NCBI GenBank assembly: GCA_036389295.1
Contig: DASVQB010000022.1
Coordinates: forward strand, 39,359-103,358
Source of the DNA: AC-37 sp036389295
Lineage (GTDB): Bacteria > Actinomycetota > Thermoleophilia > Solirubrobacterales > Thermoleophilaceae
Reading direction: 5' to 3'
Length of the DNA stretch: 64,000 nt
The translations under genes were made by a program, and so were the position numbers. The notes under the pieces were generated by a model. That model saw nothing but the letters and a program-made list of their open reading frames with translations. It made no database searches and had not been told where the DNA came from. Shown piece after piece: positions 8,609 to 17,463 of the stretch; the first letter of the stretch is position 1, and each line of letters begins with the position of its first letter.

Positions 8609-8827
8609 CTACCACTCGCTGTCGGCGTCCCGTGTGAACGTCCGCTTCTTCGTGGGGGCGGGGTACTGGCGGTTCCAGACGGCCACGGCCCCGCCGACGG
8701 CCGTGACCACGATCATGACGAACACGACCCAGTCCGCCCATCCGTCCGTCGCCTGGAGCAGCACGTAGGCGAGCGCCGCGGCTACGACGAGGAAGATCGC
8801 GATCTGGACTAGGGCTCGGCTGCGCAT
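8609..8827 (-). CDS. Small two-helix membrane protein
   Basis: 72 residues with two predicted transmembrane helices (ALVQIAIFLVVAAALAYVLL and WVVFVMIVVTAVGGAVAVW), then a short charged tail ending FTRDADSEW. No family recognised. It is upstream of and co-directional with the LysM protein, separated by about 130 bases, and divergent from the universal stress protein at 8896. Confidence 0.6.
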   Translation of the reverse strand: MRSRALVQIAIFLVVAAALAYVLLQATDGWADWVVFVMIVVTAVGGAVAVWNRQYPAPTKKRTFTRDADSEW

Positions 8828-8895
8828 CTATTCTCCCCTCGGAATTCGGGTTGATCCTACGCCGCACGAGCGCGCGGCAGAAGTGAGGGGGAGAG

Positions 8896-9330
8896 ATGGT
8901 CCAGACGATCGCCGTGGGCACCGACGGCTCCGAGACCGCGCAGAAGGCCGTCGACTTCGCCCTCGACATGGCCAAGCGCTACGGCGCCAAGCTGCTGATC
9001 GCCAGCGCGTACACCCCGGTGCCGGAGGACCGGCTGCGCAAGGAGCAGGCGGACGCGCCGCAGGAGATCCAGTGGTCGATCAACCCGAGCGAGGAGGTCG
9101 ACGCGACCCTCCGCCAGGTCGAGGAGCAGGCCAAGGAGGCGGGCGTCGACTACGCCAGCGAGGCCCGCAACGGCGACCCGGCCGAGGTGCTCATCGAGAT
9201 CTCGACCGACCACGGCGCCGACGTGATCGTCGTGGGGAACAAGGGCATGCAGCGGCGGATCCTGGGCAGCGTGCCGAACACGGTGTCGCACAAGGCGCCG
9301 TGCTCGGTGATGATCGTCAAGACGGCCTAG
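8896..9330 (+). CDS. Universal stress protein (UspA family)
   Basis: 144 residues, ATG after GAGGGGGAGAG. Single Usp domain: starts TIAVGTDGSETAQKAVDFAL with the conserved VGxDGS motif, and ends with GADVIVVGNKGMQRRILGS then VPNTVSHKAPCSVMIV. This contains the ATP-binding G-2x-G-9x-G(S/T) signature, so it is probably of the ATP-binding type. The family acts in cytoplasmic stress and dormancy responses. Monocistronic. Confidence 0.93.
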   Translation: MVQTIAVGTDGSETAQKAVDFALDMAKRYGAKLLIASAYTPVPEDRLRKEQADAPQEIQWSINPSEEVDATLRQVEEQAKEAGVDYASEARNGDPAEVLIEISTDHGADVIVVGNKGMQRRILGSVPNTVSHKAPCSVMIVKTA

Positions 9331-9360
9331 GGGGCGACGGCGGGGGGCGACTGCGGGCGC

Positions 9361-9999
9361 CTACTCCGCCAGCCGCACCAGCGTCACGCCGTCGCGCACC
9401 GGCAGCACGACCGCGACCACGCGGTCGTCCGCGGCGATCCGGTCGTTCAGCGCCGCCAGCGTCCGCGCGTTCTCGTCCTCGCCGTCCGGCTCGACGACCC
9501 GCCCGCTCCACAGCGTGTTGTCGACCACCAGCAGCCCGCGCGGGGCGAGCAGCGGCAGCGCCGCCTCGTAGTAGTCCGGGTAGCCCGACTTGTCGGCGTC
9601 CACGAACACGAGGTCGAACGGGCCGTCGAGCGACCGCACCGTCTCGAGCGCCGGCCCGACACGGATCTCGATCCGGTCGCCGTACGGGCTCGCGTCGAAG
9701 TGGCGACGGGCGAAATCGGCCCGCTCGGGGTCGAGCTCGCAGGTCACGATCCGGCCGCCGTCCGGCAGCGCGGCGGCCATGGCGAGCGCCGAGTAGCCGG
9801 AGTAGGTGCCGAGCTCCAGCACCCGCCGCGCGCCGCTCACCCAGACGAGCGTCTCGAGCAGCCGGCCCTCGACCCGGCCGGTCAGCATCTGGGGCGCGCT
9901 GAGCGCCTCGCGGGTCTCGCGCTCGAGCTCCTCGAGCCACGGCGGCGGAGCGGTGGTGCGCTCCTCGGCGTATCGCTCGACTGCCGGGTCGACGATCAC
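9361..9999 (-). CDS. SAM-dependent O-methyltransferase (CCoAOMT-like)
   Basis: 212 residues from the GTG at 9999, which overlaps the stop of the upstream glycosidase (GTGA, 4 bases), so translation is coupled. Family hallmarks: GRLLETLVWVSGARRVLELG then TYSGYSALAMA (SAM motif I), IVTCELDPERADFARRHF, FDLVFVDADKSGYPDYYEAA (metal-binding DADK) and GLLVVDNTLWSGRV. This is the cation-dependent catechol/caffeoyl-CoA O-methyltransferase family (type 3). It is the last gene of the five-gene sulfatase-GH2 operon, which is odd for a glycan-degradation unit: it may methylate a catechol or sugar-derived product, but the substrate is unknown. Confidence 0.92.
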   Translation of the reverse strand: MIVDPAVERYAEERTTAPPPWLEELERETREALSAPQMLTGRVEGRLLETLVWVSGARRVLELGTYSGYSALAMAAALPDGGRIVTCELDPERADFARRHFDASPYGDRIEIRVGPALETVRSLDGPFDLVFVDADKSGYPDYYEAALPLLAPRGLLVVDNTLWSGRVVEPDGEDENARTLAALNDRIAADDRVVAVVLPVRDGVTLVRLAE

Positions 10000-11207
10000 G
10001 GGATCGGCTGCGGCGGCAGCGCGATCGGGTCGCCGGGGGCGGCGATGTCGCCGCGCGCGGCCGCCTTGCGAGACCACTTGGACAGCGCGCGGAACGAGTC
10101 CATGACGGCGCCGTCCGAGTCGATCAGCGCCATGTCGAAGTAGCCGCCGCGGTAGCGCCTCGGCGGTCGGACCAGCAGGTACTGCGTTATCTCCCGCACC
10201 GCGGTGTTGCGCAGGGCGAGGGCGTACGCGCGCTTCAGGTACGACGCCCGTCGCACGTCCGGGTGGCTGTACTTGCCGGTCCCGAAGTAGCCGAACTCGG
10301 TCAGGTAGACCGGCACGGTCCTGCGCTTCGGCGTGGCGAGCGCGCGCACGCGGGCCAGCGCGTCGAGGGTGGTGGTCAGGCGCGAGAGCGTCCCGATCGT
10401 CACGTTGTCGGTGCCCGGGTACGGCCGCTCGGGCGGGCCCTGGTAGTCGTAGGGGTGGTGGGCGAGCCCGTCGGCGCGGAGCACCGGGCAGCCGCCGGTG
10501 CGGTGGAGCCGGTAGGTCCGCGCGCCGGGGAACGCTGCTGTCGGCTTCGTGCAGGTCAGCTCGCGCAGGAACCTGAGCGGGGAGGCCTGGCGCGGCAGGT
10601 TCTCGTACGGCAGGAGCTCGCCGAGCAGGACCTCGGCGGAGCGGTCGACCCGCTTGACCGCGGCGTAGCCCGCGCGGTACAGCTCCCGGTACAGCGCCGG
10701 CGCCCGCTTCTGCGGGGCGAGCCAGCCGACGTGGTTGGGCTCGTTCCAGATCGAGTAGCGGTCGACTCGGCCGCGGAAGTGCTCGGCCACCGCGCGCACG
10801 AAGCGGCCGAACATCCGCGGGTTCGGCTCCTGGACCCCGACCTTGCCGTTCGAGGTGGCGAAGGCGGGCGCCGGCGGGATGATCGTGATCTGGACGCGGA
10901 TCCCCCTGGCCGCCGCGGCGGAGATCAGGTCGTCGTGGAGGGCGAACGCGCCGTAGCCAGGCGGCGGGGTCTCGGTCTCCGACTTCGCGTCGGCGCCGAG
11001 CACCGACGCCCAGCCGAGGTTCACCCGGATCCGCGTGACCCCGAGCTGGCGCGCCTGCTCGAGCGCCAGGTCGCGGTCGTAGTAGTCGCGCTGGAGGAAG
11101 ACCGGGTCGTCCTGGATGCCGACCTCCATGCCGCGCGCCGCCTGGGCCGCCGGCGCGGCGAGCGCCCACGCCGCCGCCGCCAGGGCGATGGCCGCCGCGC
11201 GCCTCAC
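9996..11207 (-). CDS. Secreted glycoside hydrolase, GH39/clan GH-A type
   Basis: 403 residues with signal peptide MRRAAAIALAAAAWALAAP then AAQAARG. TIM-barrel clan GH-A features: catalytic acid/base Glu in DRYSIWNEPNHVGWLAP (~155) and nucleophile Glu in VPVYLTEFGYFGTG (~305), plus RIRVNLGWASV near the N-terminus. The body shares the scheme of the longer protein at 27041-29095 (SIWNEPN, AHHPYxxxG, TEFG), so they are paralogues. The start overlaps the stop of the preceding gene by GTGA, and its own stop overlaps the next start by GTGA. A role in glycan hydrolysis outside the cell is likely; the exact sugar is unknown. Confidence 0.85.
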   Translation of the reverse strand: MRRAAAIALAAAAWALAAPAAQAARGMEVGIQDDPVFLQRDYYDRDLALEQARQLGVTRIRVNLGWASVLGADAKSETETPPPGYGAFALHDDLISAAAARGIRVQITIIPPAPAFATSNGKVGVQEPNPRMFGRFVRAVAEHFRGRVDRYSIWNEPNHVGWLAPQKRAPALYRELYRAGYAAVKRVDRSAEVLLGELLPYENLPRQASPLRFLRELTCTKPTAAFPGARTYRLHRTGGCPVLRADGLAHHPYDYQGPPERPYPGTDNVTIGTLSRLTTTLDALARVRALATPKRRTVPVYLTEFGYFGTGKYSHPDVRRASYLKRAYALALRNTAVREITQYLLVRPPRRYRGGYFDMALIDSDGAVMDSFRALSKWSRKAAARGDIAAPGDPIALPPQPIP

Positions 11208-13147
11208 TTCCTCGCCTTCTTCTTCTTCGCCTTCGTCACCCTCACCATCAGCTTCACGATCCTGCGGTTGCCGGCCCGGTCGGCCACGACGATCCGCAGC
11301 CGGTAGGAGCCCTTCCTCCGGTATACGTGCCGAAGCTCCCGAACGGCTCGAAGGCGGGCGCCGTCGCCGAAGGAGGCACTCACGTTAGCCACGCCAGAGG
11401 TCCTGACCGTCACGCCCGGCAGCGGGGCGACCACCGCCGGCGGGGGCGGCGGCGGAGCGGGGTCGTCCCGGGTGAGCACCCGGATCGCCCCGCCGGCCCT
11501 GACGGTGAGGGCCGCGGGCACGACATCCGCCAGCGGAGCCGTGACGTCGACGTTCACCCGCCGCTCCGGGCCGACGGTCTCCTGACCGCGGCGGTCGATC
11601 GCCACCACGTGCCATGTGAACGTGCCCTCGGGCAGGTCGAACGGCGGCCGGAACGCCCTGGAGGTCCCGCTGGCGAACTGCTGGCCGAGCGTCTCGACGC
11701 GGTACTGCGGCTCGCCCCACTGCTCGGTCGGGCGGCGCCAGGAGAACCGCAGCCGCCTGTCCCTCGTCCAGCCCGAGGCGCTTCGCGCGCTGACCGCCGG
11801 GAGCGCGCGGTCCTGGTGGGCCACGACGATCCGGCGGTCGAGCGGCCCGCCCTGGACGAACCCGACGGCGGTGTCGTTGAGCCGGTCGGACGCCGCGTCG
11901 AGCCCGAGGCCGGTGGCGGCCGGGCCGAAGTCGGGGTTCGACAGGACGGCCTCGGGCTCGAGCTCGTCGTCGCGGGTCCAGAACCGGCCGATCACTCGCG
12001 GGGCGACCCCGCCGCCGGGGTCCTCGAACCACGCGAAGACGCCCTCGCCGTTCGTCGACTCGGCCGCGATCGGGTCCGGCGCGGTCGCGCTCGGCTCGGA
12101 GTCGATCCGGCCGATCGGCCCGAAGACGTCGCGCTGGAGCACGACGCCGACCGTCGTCGCCCCGGGGCCCTCGGCCACGGCCAGCGAGCGCTCGCGGCCG
12201 ATCACCTCGAGGTCGGGGTCGCGGGCCTCCTCGCCGGTGCCGAAGCCGAGGCCGTCGAGCACGAGCGGCGGCTCGAGGCCCACGCCGACGATCGGGCGCG
12301 CCAGCACGCGCGACCGCGCGATCCCGCCGTCGTCGAAGGACTGCTCCAGCATCACCCAGCCGTGGCTCGTGTCGTCGTCGAGCCCGACGTCGGGGTTGCG
12401 CGCGTCGCCGCCGGCGTGCCCCACGAGGTCGGTCAGGCTGGCGTCGGCCGGGAACGCCGAGATCCGGTCGCGGAGCACCCTGCGCACGTACACGCGGCGG
12501 CGCCCGTCGCCGCCGGGCTCCTCCCAGGCGACGATGCCGGTGCCGTCGGTAGCGGCGGCCACCTGCGGCCCGCGCCCGCCGCCGGAGTCGTGCGCGGGGT
12601 CCACGTCCAGCGCGTCGGGGAACGCCGTCCACGCGCCGCCGGCCATCCGGGCCGCGCGCACGTCGCGCGAGGCGCCGCCGACCGCGAACGCCGCGTAGCC
12701 GACGCCGTGGACGCTCAGGTCGAGCGACGAGCTCTGGACCGGGCCCGGGTGGACGCGCACCGGCGCGCTCCAGGCGGCGGCCTCCGTGTCGCGGGTGACG
12801 GCCCAGAGCGCGCCGTCGTTGAGCCAGCTCGCAACGGCGCGGCCGCGGTCGGCGATCGCCACGTGCGGGTCGCTCGACTGGCCGGGCTGGCCCACGTCGA
12901 GCTGCTCCGGCGCGCCCCACGCCCCGTTCGTCATCCGCGCCGTCCAGACGTGCGGCACCCCGTCGGAGCGCTTCAGGTAGACCACCGCCGCGCCGCCGTC
13001 GCGCGACACGTCGACGTCGCCCAGGCGGACGATGTCCGAGCTCGGCCCGTCGATCGACTCGGCCGGGAAGAACGCCGCGCGCGCGGGCGCGGCGAGGCCG
13101 GCCAGGGCGAGGGCCGTCGCGAGGAGGGTGCGCGCCGCGGCCGTCAC
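11204..13147 (-). CDS. Large secreted protein with BNR-like propeller and C-terminal Ig/PKD-like domains
   Basis: 647 residues from GTG 13147 (GTGA overlap with the GH2 stop). Signal peptide MTAAARTLLATALALAGLAA then PARAAFF. Residues ~30-420 repeat a blade-like pattern with short Trp/Asp-rich strands (DGVPHVWTARMTNGAWGAPE, GRAVASWLNDGALWAV, GTGIVAWEEPGGDGRRR), as in sialidase/BNR-like propellers but without a convincing Asp-box set. Residues ~430-530 look like a fibronectin/Ig-like module (FSWRRPTEQWGEPQYRVE). After a Pro run the last ~70 residues resemble a PKD domain ending VYRRKGSYRLRIVVADRAGN then a Lys-rich tail. In the operon it could serve as a carbohydrate-binding or surface scaffold partner (inference). 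Confidence 0.75.
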   Translation of the reverse strand: MTAAARTLLATALALAGLAAPARAAFFPAESIDGPSSDIVRLGDVDVSRDGGAAVVYLKRSDGVPHVWTARMTNGAWGAPEQLDVGQPGQSSDPHVAIADRGRAVASWLNDGALWAVTRDTEAAAWSAPVRVHPGPVQSSSLDLSVHGVGYAAFAVGGASRDVRAARMAGGAWTAFPDALDVDPAHDSGGGRGPQVAAATDGTGIVAWEEPGGDGRRRVYVRRVLRDRISAFPADASLTDLVGHAGGDARNPDVGLDDDTSHGWVMLEQSFDDGGIARSRVLARPIVGVGLEPPLVLDGLGFGTGEEARDPDLEVIGRERSLAVAEGPGATTVGVVLQRDVFGPIGRIDSEPSATAPDPIAAESTNGEGVFAWFEDPGGGVAPRVIGRFWTRDDELEPEAVLSNPDFGPAATGLGLDAASDRLNDTAVGFVQGGPLDRRIVVAHQDRALPAVSARSASGWTRDRRLRFSWRRPTEQWGEPQYRVETLGQQFASGTSRAFRPPFDLPEGTFTWHVVAIDRRGQETVGPERRVNVDVTAPLADVVPAALTVRAGGAIRVLTRDDPAPPPPPPAVVAPLPGVTVRTSGVANVSASFGDGARLRAVRELRHVYRRKGSYRLRIVVADRAGNRRIVKLMVRVTKAKKKKARK

Positions 13148-15108
13148 GGCCCGTTCGCCGTCCCGTACTGGACCGTCCCCCGGAACCACCGCTGCAGCAC
13201 CGCGTAGGCGGGCTTCGGGTTGTCGAAGAAGTCGATCACGCCCTTCTCGTGCCAGTTGGTGAGCGGGCGCGGGTTGCCGCCCATCCAGCCGGGCCGCACC
13301 CGGAACGAGCGCAGCGTGCCGATCACGCCGGAGAGCCACGGCTTCGTCGCGTAGACCGAGTTGTGGTAGTCGTAGAACTCGCTCTGGAACCCGTAGGTGC
13401 CGCGCTCCTCGGCCGGCCCCTCGCGGTTCGCCTCGGCACCGTGCTCGGTCACCATGATCGCCTTGGTCGGGTAGCAGGCACGCACGGAGTCGAGCCACGG
13501 CGAGAGCCCCTCGCGGTCGGCGATCGTCGCCGCCCGGCCGGGGTACCAGCCGAAGTAGCTGTTGAAGCCGAGCAGCTCGAAGCGGTCGAAGGCCTTCTGG
13601 CACGGCGAGTCCGGGTAGCCGGCCACGACCACCGCGGCCGGCCGGCTCGGGTCGAGCTTGTGGATCAGGCTCGAGCTCGAGCGGTACCAGGCGCGCTCGT
13701 AGGTCCCGGCCTCCGGCCGCAGCTCGTTCGAGACCGACCACGCGAGGACCGACGGGTGGTTGCGGTTGGTGACGATGTTCGTGCGGAGCATCTCCAGCGC
13801 GCCGCGGCGCAGCGACTCGCGCTTGAGGCTGTCGGCCGGGACCTGGAACACCGGCACCTCGGCCCAGACGAGCAGGCCCAGCCGGTCGGCGAGCTCGATC
13901 ATCTGCGGGTGCATGGGGTAGTGGGTCCGCAGCAGGGTCGCGCCGAGGTCGCGCGCCTCGTTCGCCATCTTCTCCCGCTCGGCGTTCCCCAGCGCGGCGC
14001 CCTTGAGGTAGTCGTCCTCGTGGATGAAGACGCCGCGGATGTGGACCGGCTCGAAGTTGAGGAGGAGCTGCCCGCCGGAGATCGTCAGCGAGCGGACGCC
14101 GCTGTGGAGCGAGTAGCCGCCGACGCGGCGCAGCCGGCCGGCCTTCCGCTTGCCGGCGGGGGCGTCGCCCGCCGAGGCGGTGAGGCTCACGTCGTAGAGC
14201 TGGGGGTCCGGCGGCGACCAGAGCCGGGGGGCGGCGACCCGGATGCGCGCGCGCAGCTCGGTCGACGCGCCCGGCGCCAGCCGGCGCAGGGGGAACCTCA
14301 CGGCCTGGTCGCCGAACCGGCCGGCCAGCCGAACGCGCTGGGCGCGCCGGCCGTAGCCGCGCAGCCTGACCCTGAAGTCGACCCGCGCCGCGCACGTGCG
14401 GCACGGGAGGGTCGGGGTGACCTCGACCTCCTCGAGGTCGACCCGCTCGACGCGCCGCAGGTAGACCTCGCCGAGGATCCCGCCGTAGTTCCACCAGCCG
14501 CCGGCGGGCGACTCGTCCTCGTCGGTGAACTGCGCCGGAGGGAGGTCGTCCTCGAAGCGGCGGTTGTCGACCCGCAGGACGAGCCGGTTCACGCCCCTCC
14601 TCAGCCCGGCCAGCCGGACCTCCCACGGCAGGTAGGCGCCGTGGTGCTCGCCCAGCCGCCGCCCGTTCAGCCAGACCTCGGCGTGGTAGCGGACGTTCTG
14701 GAAGCGGACGATCCAGTCGAGGGCGCGCGAGCTCGAGGGGAGGCGGAAGTCCTTGCGGTACCAGACGATGTCGCCGGCCATGCTCTCGGGCGACTCGTCG
14801 ATCGCGTTCCAGGCGCTCGGCACGGTCACCGGCCCCCAGCCGGTCCGCCCCGTCTGGGAGAAGAAGCGCCGCAGCACGCCCTCGTCCGCGGTGTCGCGGC
14901 GGAACAGCCACTCGCCGCCCATCAGGTAGCGGTTCGCGGGCCCGTCCTGGATCAGGACGCGGCTGTCCAGGCCGTCCCTGAGCGCGCCCGAGGCGGGCGC
15001 GGGGACGAGCAGGGTGGCCGCCGCGGCGGCCATGACCAACACGAGCGAGAGGATGCGCAACCCGGAGTGGAACACCCGACACCTGTACCGGTTGCGGGAT
15101 GCGGCCAT
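13144..15108 (-). CDS. Secreted glycoside hydrolase family 2 enzyme
   Basis: 654 residues with a signal/anchor (HSGLRILSLVLVMAAAAATL then LVPAPASGA). GH2 domain order is visible: N-terminal sugar-binding jelly roll (VPSAWNAID, IVWYRKDFRLP, NVRYHAEVWLNGRRLGEHHG, YLPWEV), Ig-like middle domain, then the TIM barrel with RGVFIHEDDYLKGAALGN, acid/base Glu in VLAWSVSNELRPEAGTYERA (~462) and nucleophile Glu in IMVTEHGAEANREG (~555). The family covers beta-galactosidases, glucuronidases and mannosidases; specificity is not deducible. It lies 9 bases downstream of the sulfatase and overlaps the next gene by 4 bases, suggesting sequential desulfation and hydrolysis of one glycan. Confidence 0.9.
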   Translation of the reverse strand: MAASRNRYRCRVFHSGLRILSLVLVMAAAAATLLVPAPASGALRDGLDSRVLIQDGPANRYLMGGEWLFRRDTADEGVLRRFFSQTGRTGWGPVTVPSAWNAIDESPESMAGDIVWYRKDFRLPSSSRALDWIVRFQNVRYHAEVWLNGRRLGEHHGAYLPWEVRLAGLRRGVNRLVLRVDNRRFEDDLPPAQFTDEDESPAGGWWNYGGILGEVYLRRVERVDLEEVEVTPTLPCRTCAARVDFRVRLRGYGRRAQRVRLAGRFGDQAVRFPLRRLAPGASTELRARIRVAAPRLWSPPDPQLYDVSLTASAGDAPAGKRKAGRLRRVGGYSLHSGVRSLTISGGQLLLNFEPVHIRGVFIHEDDYLKGAALGNAEREKMANEARDLGATLLRTHYPMHPQMIELADRLGLLVWAEVPVFQVPADSLKRESLRRGALEMLRTNIVTNRNHPSVLAWSVSNELRPEAGTYERAWYRSSSSLIHKLDPSRPAAVVVAGYPDSPCQKAFDRFELLGFNSYFGWYPGRAATIADREGLSPWLDSVRACYPTKAIMVTEHGAEANREGPAEERGTYGFQSEFYDYHNSVYATKPWLSGVIGTLRSFRVRPGWMGGNPRPLTNWHEKGVIDFFDNPKPAYAVLQRWFRGTVQYGTANGP

Positions 15109-15117
15109 GCCTCTTCT

Positions 15118-16770
15118 TTAAGTTGCCGTCCCCACCTCCTGCATCCGGGCGGACAGCTCGTCGTGCAGGCGCTCGCGCTCCTCGGAGTGGCGGCGGAAGC
15201 GGCCCTCGCCGGTGTCCCTGTGGACGAGGTTGTCGCGCTCGTCGGGGTCGCGGTCGAGGTCGTAGAGCTCGTACTGGCGCGACCCCGCGTCCTCGGGATC
15301 GACGTAGACGACGTACTTCCAGCGGCGCTCGCGGATCGCCCGGAGCCGGTTCGGCCGCGGCACCACGTCCTCGAACGCGGTGCCGGCCTTGTGGTCGTCG
15401 TAGGCGAAGCAGGAGGCGTCCTGGACCGACGGGCGCGGCTCGGGGTGCCGGGCGGCCGCCGCGAGGTCGACCTCCGCGGAGGCGAGGGCCTCGTCGGCGG
15501 CGCCTGCGTGGTGGGCGAGGACCGGGGTGAGGTCGCGGCCGGAGAAGGCGAGGCCGCCGCCGGCGCCGCAGAGCGTCGCCACCGTGGGCATCAGGTCCAC
15601 GAGCCCGGCCGGGGCGTCGGTCTCGGCGGGCTGCGGGAACAGCACCGGGTTCGAGACCACGAGCGGCACGCGGACGGTCTCCTCGTAGGCGTTGAACATC
15701 TTCTGGCGCAGCCCGCCGTGGGTGAGCCCCATCTCGCCGTGGTCGGAGGTCCGGACGACCACGGTCCGCGACCGCAGCGACCGCGGGTCGGACGGCTCGC
15801 CGAGCGCGTCCAGGACCCTGCCGATCTTCCGGTCGACGAGGCGGTGGAGGTGGGCGTAGAAGCTGAGGTAGTCGCGCCGGGCGCGCTCGTCGGAGACCGG
15901 GCCGAGGTAGGAGGCCTGGCCGAGCTTCATCAGCGCGTGCGGCGTGGGCTTGGTGGTCAGGTCCTCGTCGACCGTGGCCGGCAGCGGCACCGCGAGGTCG
16001 CGGAACTCGTCCACCCGGTAGCCGCCCGCCTCGTACGAGGCGGGGTAGCCGAGCACGTCGTGCGGGTTGACCAGCGAGAGGATCAGGGCGAACGGCTCGG
16101 GGGCCTCGGCCAGGAACCGCTCCGCCTGGCGCGTGAAGTCCTCGTCGAACCCCTCGCCGCTGCGGCCGGCGTTGCCCCCGCCGAAGTGGTCGGGCTCGAC
16201 GTTCTCGCCGGCGTCGGGCGGCTCCCAGCCGGCGAACCCGTACTCGCGGTCGAGGAGGTCGGCGTCCGCCTGCGACCACTCGCCGTGCAGCGGCTTCGTC
16301 AGGTGCCACTTGCCCTTGAAGCCGACGGCGTAGCCGGCGTCGCGCAGCATCCGGGCCATGTTGGGCGTGGCCGGGTCGAGCACCGCCTCCTCCCCCCTGC
16401 CGGCGCCGAGCCGCAGCGCGCCGCGCGCGAAGGCGCGCAGGAGCTTGTCGCGCGGGGCCTCGCCGCTCCTGAGCGTGCGGCCGAAGGTGGCGAGGACGCC
16501 GGGCAGGTTGCGCGGGTCCGGGCGGGCGCCCTCCTCGGTCAGGGTGAGGGTGACCCCGTGCTGGCTGGGGTAGAGGCCGGTGAAGAGCGTCGCGCGGCTC
16601 GGCGAGCACATGCAGGTCGAGCACGTCGCGCGCGTGAAGGAGACGCCGGTGCGGGCCAGCTCGCGGTCGGCCGGCATCAGCTGGCCGAGCCAGCCGGGCT
16701 CGTCCGGCCAGTGCATCGGCGCACGCTGCTGGTCGGTCACGATGAGGACCAGGTTCGGCTTGCGCGCCAC
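15118..16770 (-). CDS. Type I sulfatase (arylsulfatase/alkaline phosphatase superfamily)
   Basis: 550 residues. Starts MARKPNLVLIVTDQQRAPMH with metal-binding Asp; the formylglycine signature is complete as CSPSRATLFTGLYPSQHG, with Cys55 the residue to be oxidised by a formylglycine-generating enzyme. Further conserved pieces: FKGKWHLTKP, NPHDVLGYPAS, VVVRTSDHGEMGLTHGG (metal-binding DHGExG) and RWKYVVYVDPEDAG. No signal peptide is visible, which is unusual next to secreted glycosidases, so it may act in the cytoplasm or leave by another route. First gene of the operon 16770-9361. An FGE gene is not in the window. Confidence 0.93.
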   Translation of the reverse strand: MARKPNLVLIVTDQQRAPMHWPDEPGWLGQLMPADRELARTGVSFTRATCSTCMCSPSRATLFTGLYPSQHGVTLTLTEEGARPDPRNLPGVLATFGRTLRSGEAPRDKLLRAFARGALRLGAGRGEEAVLDPATPNMARMLRDAGYAVGFKGKWHLTKPLHGEWSQADADLLDREYGFAGWEPPDAGENVEPDHFGGGNAGRSGEGFDEDFTRQAERFLAEAPEPFALILSLVNPHDVLGYPASYEAGGYRVDEFRDLAVPLPATVDEDLTTKPTPHALMKLGQASYLGPVSDERARRDYLSFYAHLHRLVDRKIGRVLDALGEPSDPRSLRSRTVVVRTSDHGEMGLTHGGLRQKMFNAYEETVRVPLVVSNPVLFPQPAETDAPAGLVDLMPTVATLCGAGGGLAFSGRDLTPVLAHHAGAADEALASAEVDLAAAARHPEPRPSVQDASCFAYDDHKAGTAFEDVVPRPNRLRAIRERRWKYVVYVDPEDAGSRQYELYDLDRDPDERDNLVHRDTGEGRFRRHSEERERLHDELSARMQEVGTAT

Positions 16771-16856
16771 GGGTTGGCAACGCTAACGCCCGTGCGCAAG
16801 AATCGCGTTCGCACTGGGGCCCGGACGGGCGCCCGCAACGGACCCGGGAGGGCACG

Positions 16857-17459
16857 ATGGCCTGGAGCCTGAAGGGCAAGTACTTCGAGAACTGCTCGTG
16901 CGAGGTGCCGTGCCCGTGCACGGTGTCGATGGCGCTCGGCGCCGACTACGACCAGTGCCGGGTGATCCTCGTCTGGCACGTCGATGACGGCGAGATCGAG
17001 GGCACGGACGTCTCTGGCCTCAGCGTGGCCGGCCTCGCCGAGACCCCGAAGGTGATGTCCGACGGCAACTGGCGGCTCGGCATGATCGTCGACTCGCGGG
17101 CCGACGACGAGCAGGCCGACAAGCTCGCGGCCGTGTACGGCGGTCAGCTCGGCGGGCCGATGCAGCTGCTCATGCCGCTGGTCGGGGAGAACCTCGGCGT
17201 CGAGCGCGCCCCGATCGAGTTCTCCCAGGAGGGCCGCCTCTACGGCGTGCGGATCGGCGACGGGATCGACGTGGAGGTCGAGGAGGTCGTCCCGTTCGGC
17301 GGCGAGACGCCGGTGAAGCTCAAGGGGATCTTCCACCCGACGGCGCCGCAGCTCACGATCGCGAAGGCGACCCGCTCGCGGATCACGGGCTTCGGGCTCG
17401 ACTTCTCGAACGCGGGCAAGGCGGGCTTCACGCACTCGTCGTTCGCCTGGTCGGCGTAG
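16857..17459 (+). CDS. DUF1326 domain protein
   Basis: 200 residues. N-terminus MAWSLKGKYFENCSCEVPCP then CTVSMALGADYDQC is the DUF1326 hallmark (ENCxCxxxCPC), and the C-terminal half contains PVKLKGIFHPTAPQLTIAKA. The four-Cys N-terminal cluster suggests metal or redox chemistry. It ends 4 bases before the DUF2182 gene at 17464; DUF1326-DUF2182 pairs recur in bacteria. A shared role in metal (perhaps copper) handling is an inference. Start ATG with GGGAGGG upstream. Confidence 0.9.
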   Translation: MAWSLKGKYFENCSCEVPCPCTVSMALGADYDQCRVILVWHVDDGEIEGTDVSGLSVAGLAETPKVMSDGNWRLGMIVDSRADDEQADKLAAVYGGQLGGPMQLLMPLVGENLGVERAPIEFSQEGRLYGVRIGDGIDVEVEEVVPFGGETPVKLKGIFHPTAPQLTIAKATRSRITGFGLDFSNAGKAGFTHSSFAWSA

Positions 17460-17463
17460 CGGG

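Noticed and set aside
11204..16921. A 1905-codon open frame on the minus strand
   Set aside because: It spans the sulfatase and GH2 genes in the wrong frame; high GC keeps shadow frames open. The real secreted protein begins at 13147.
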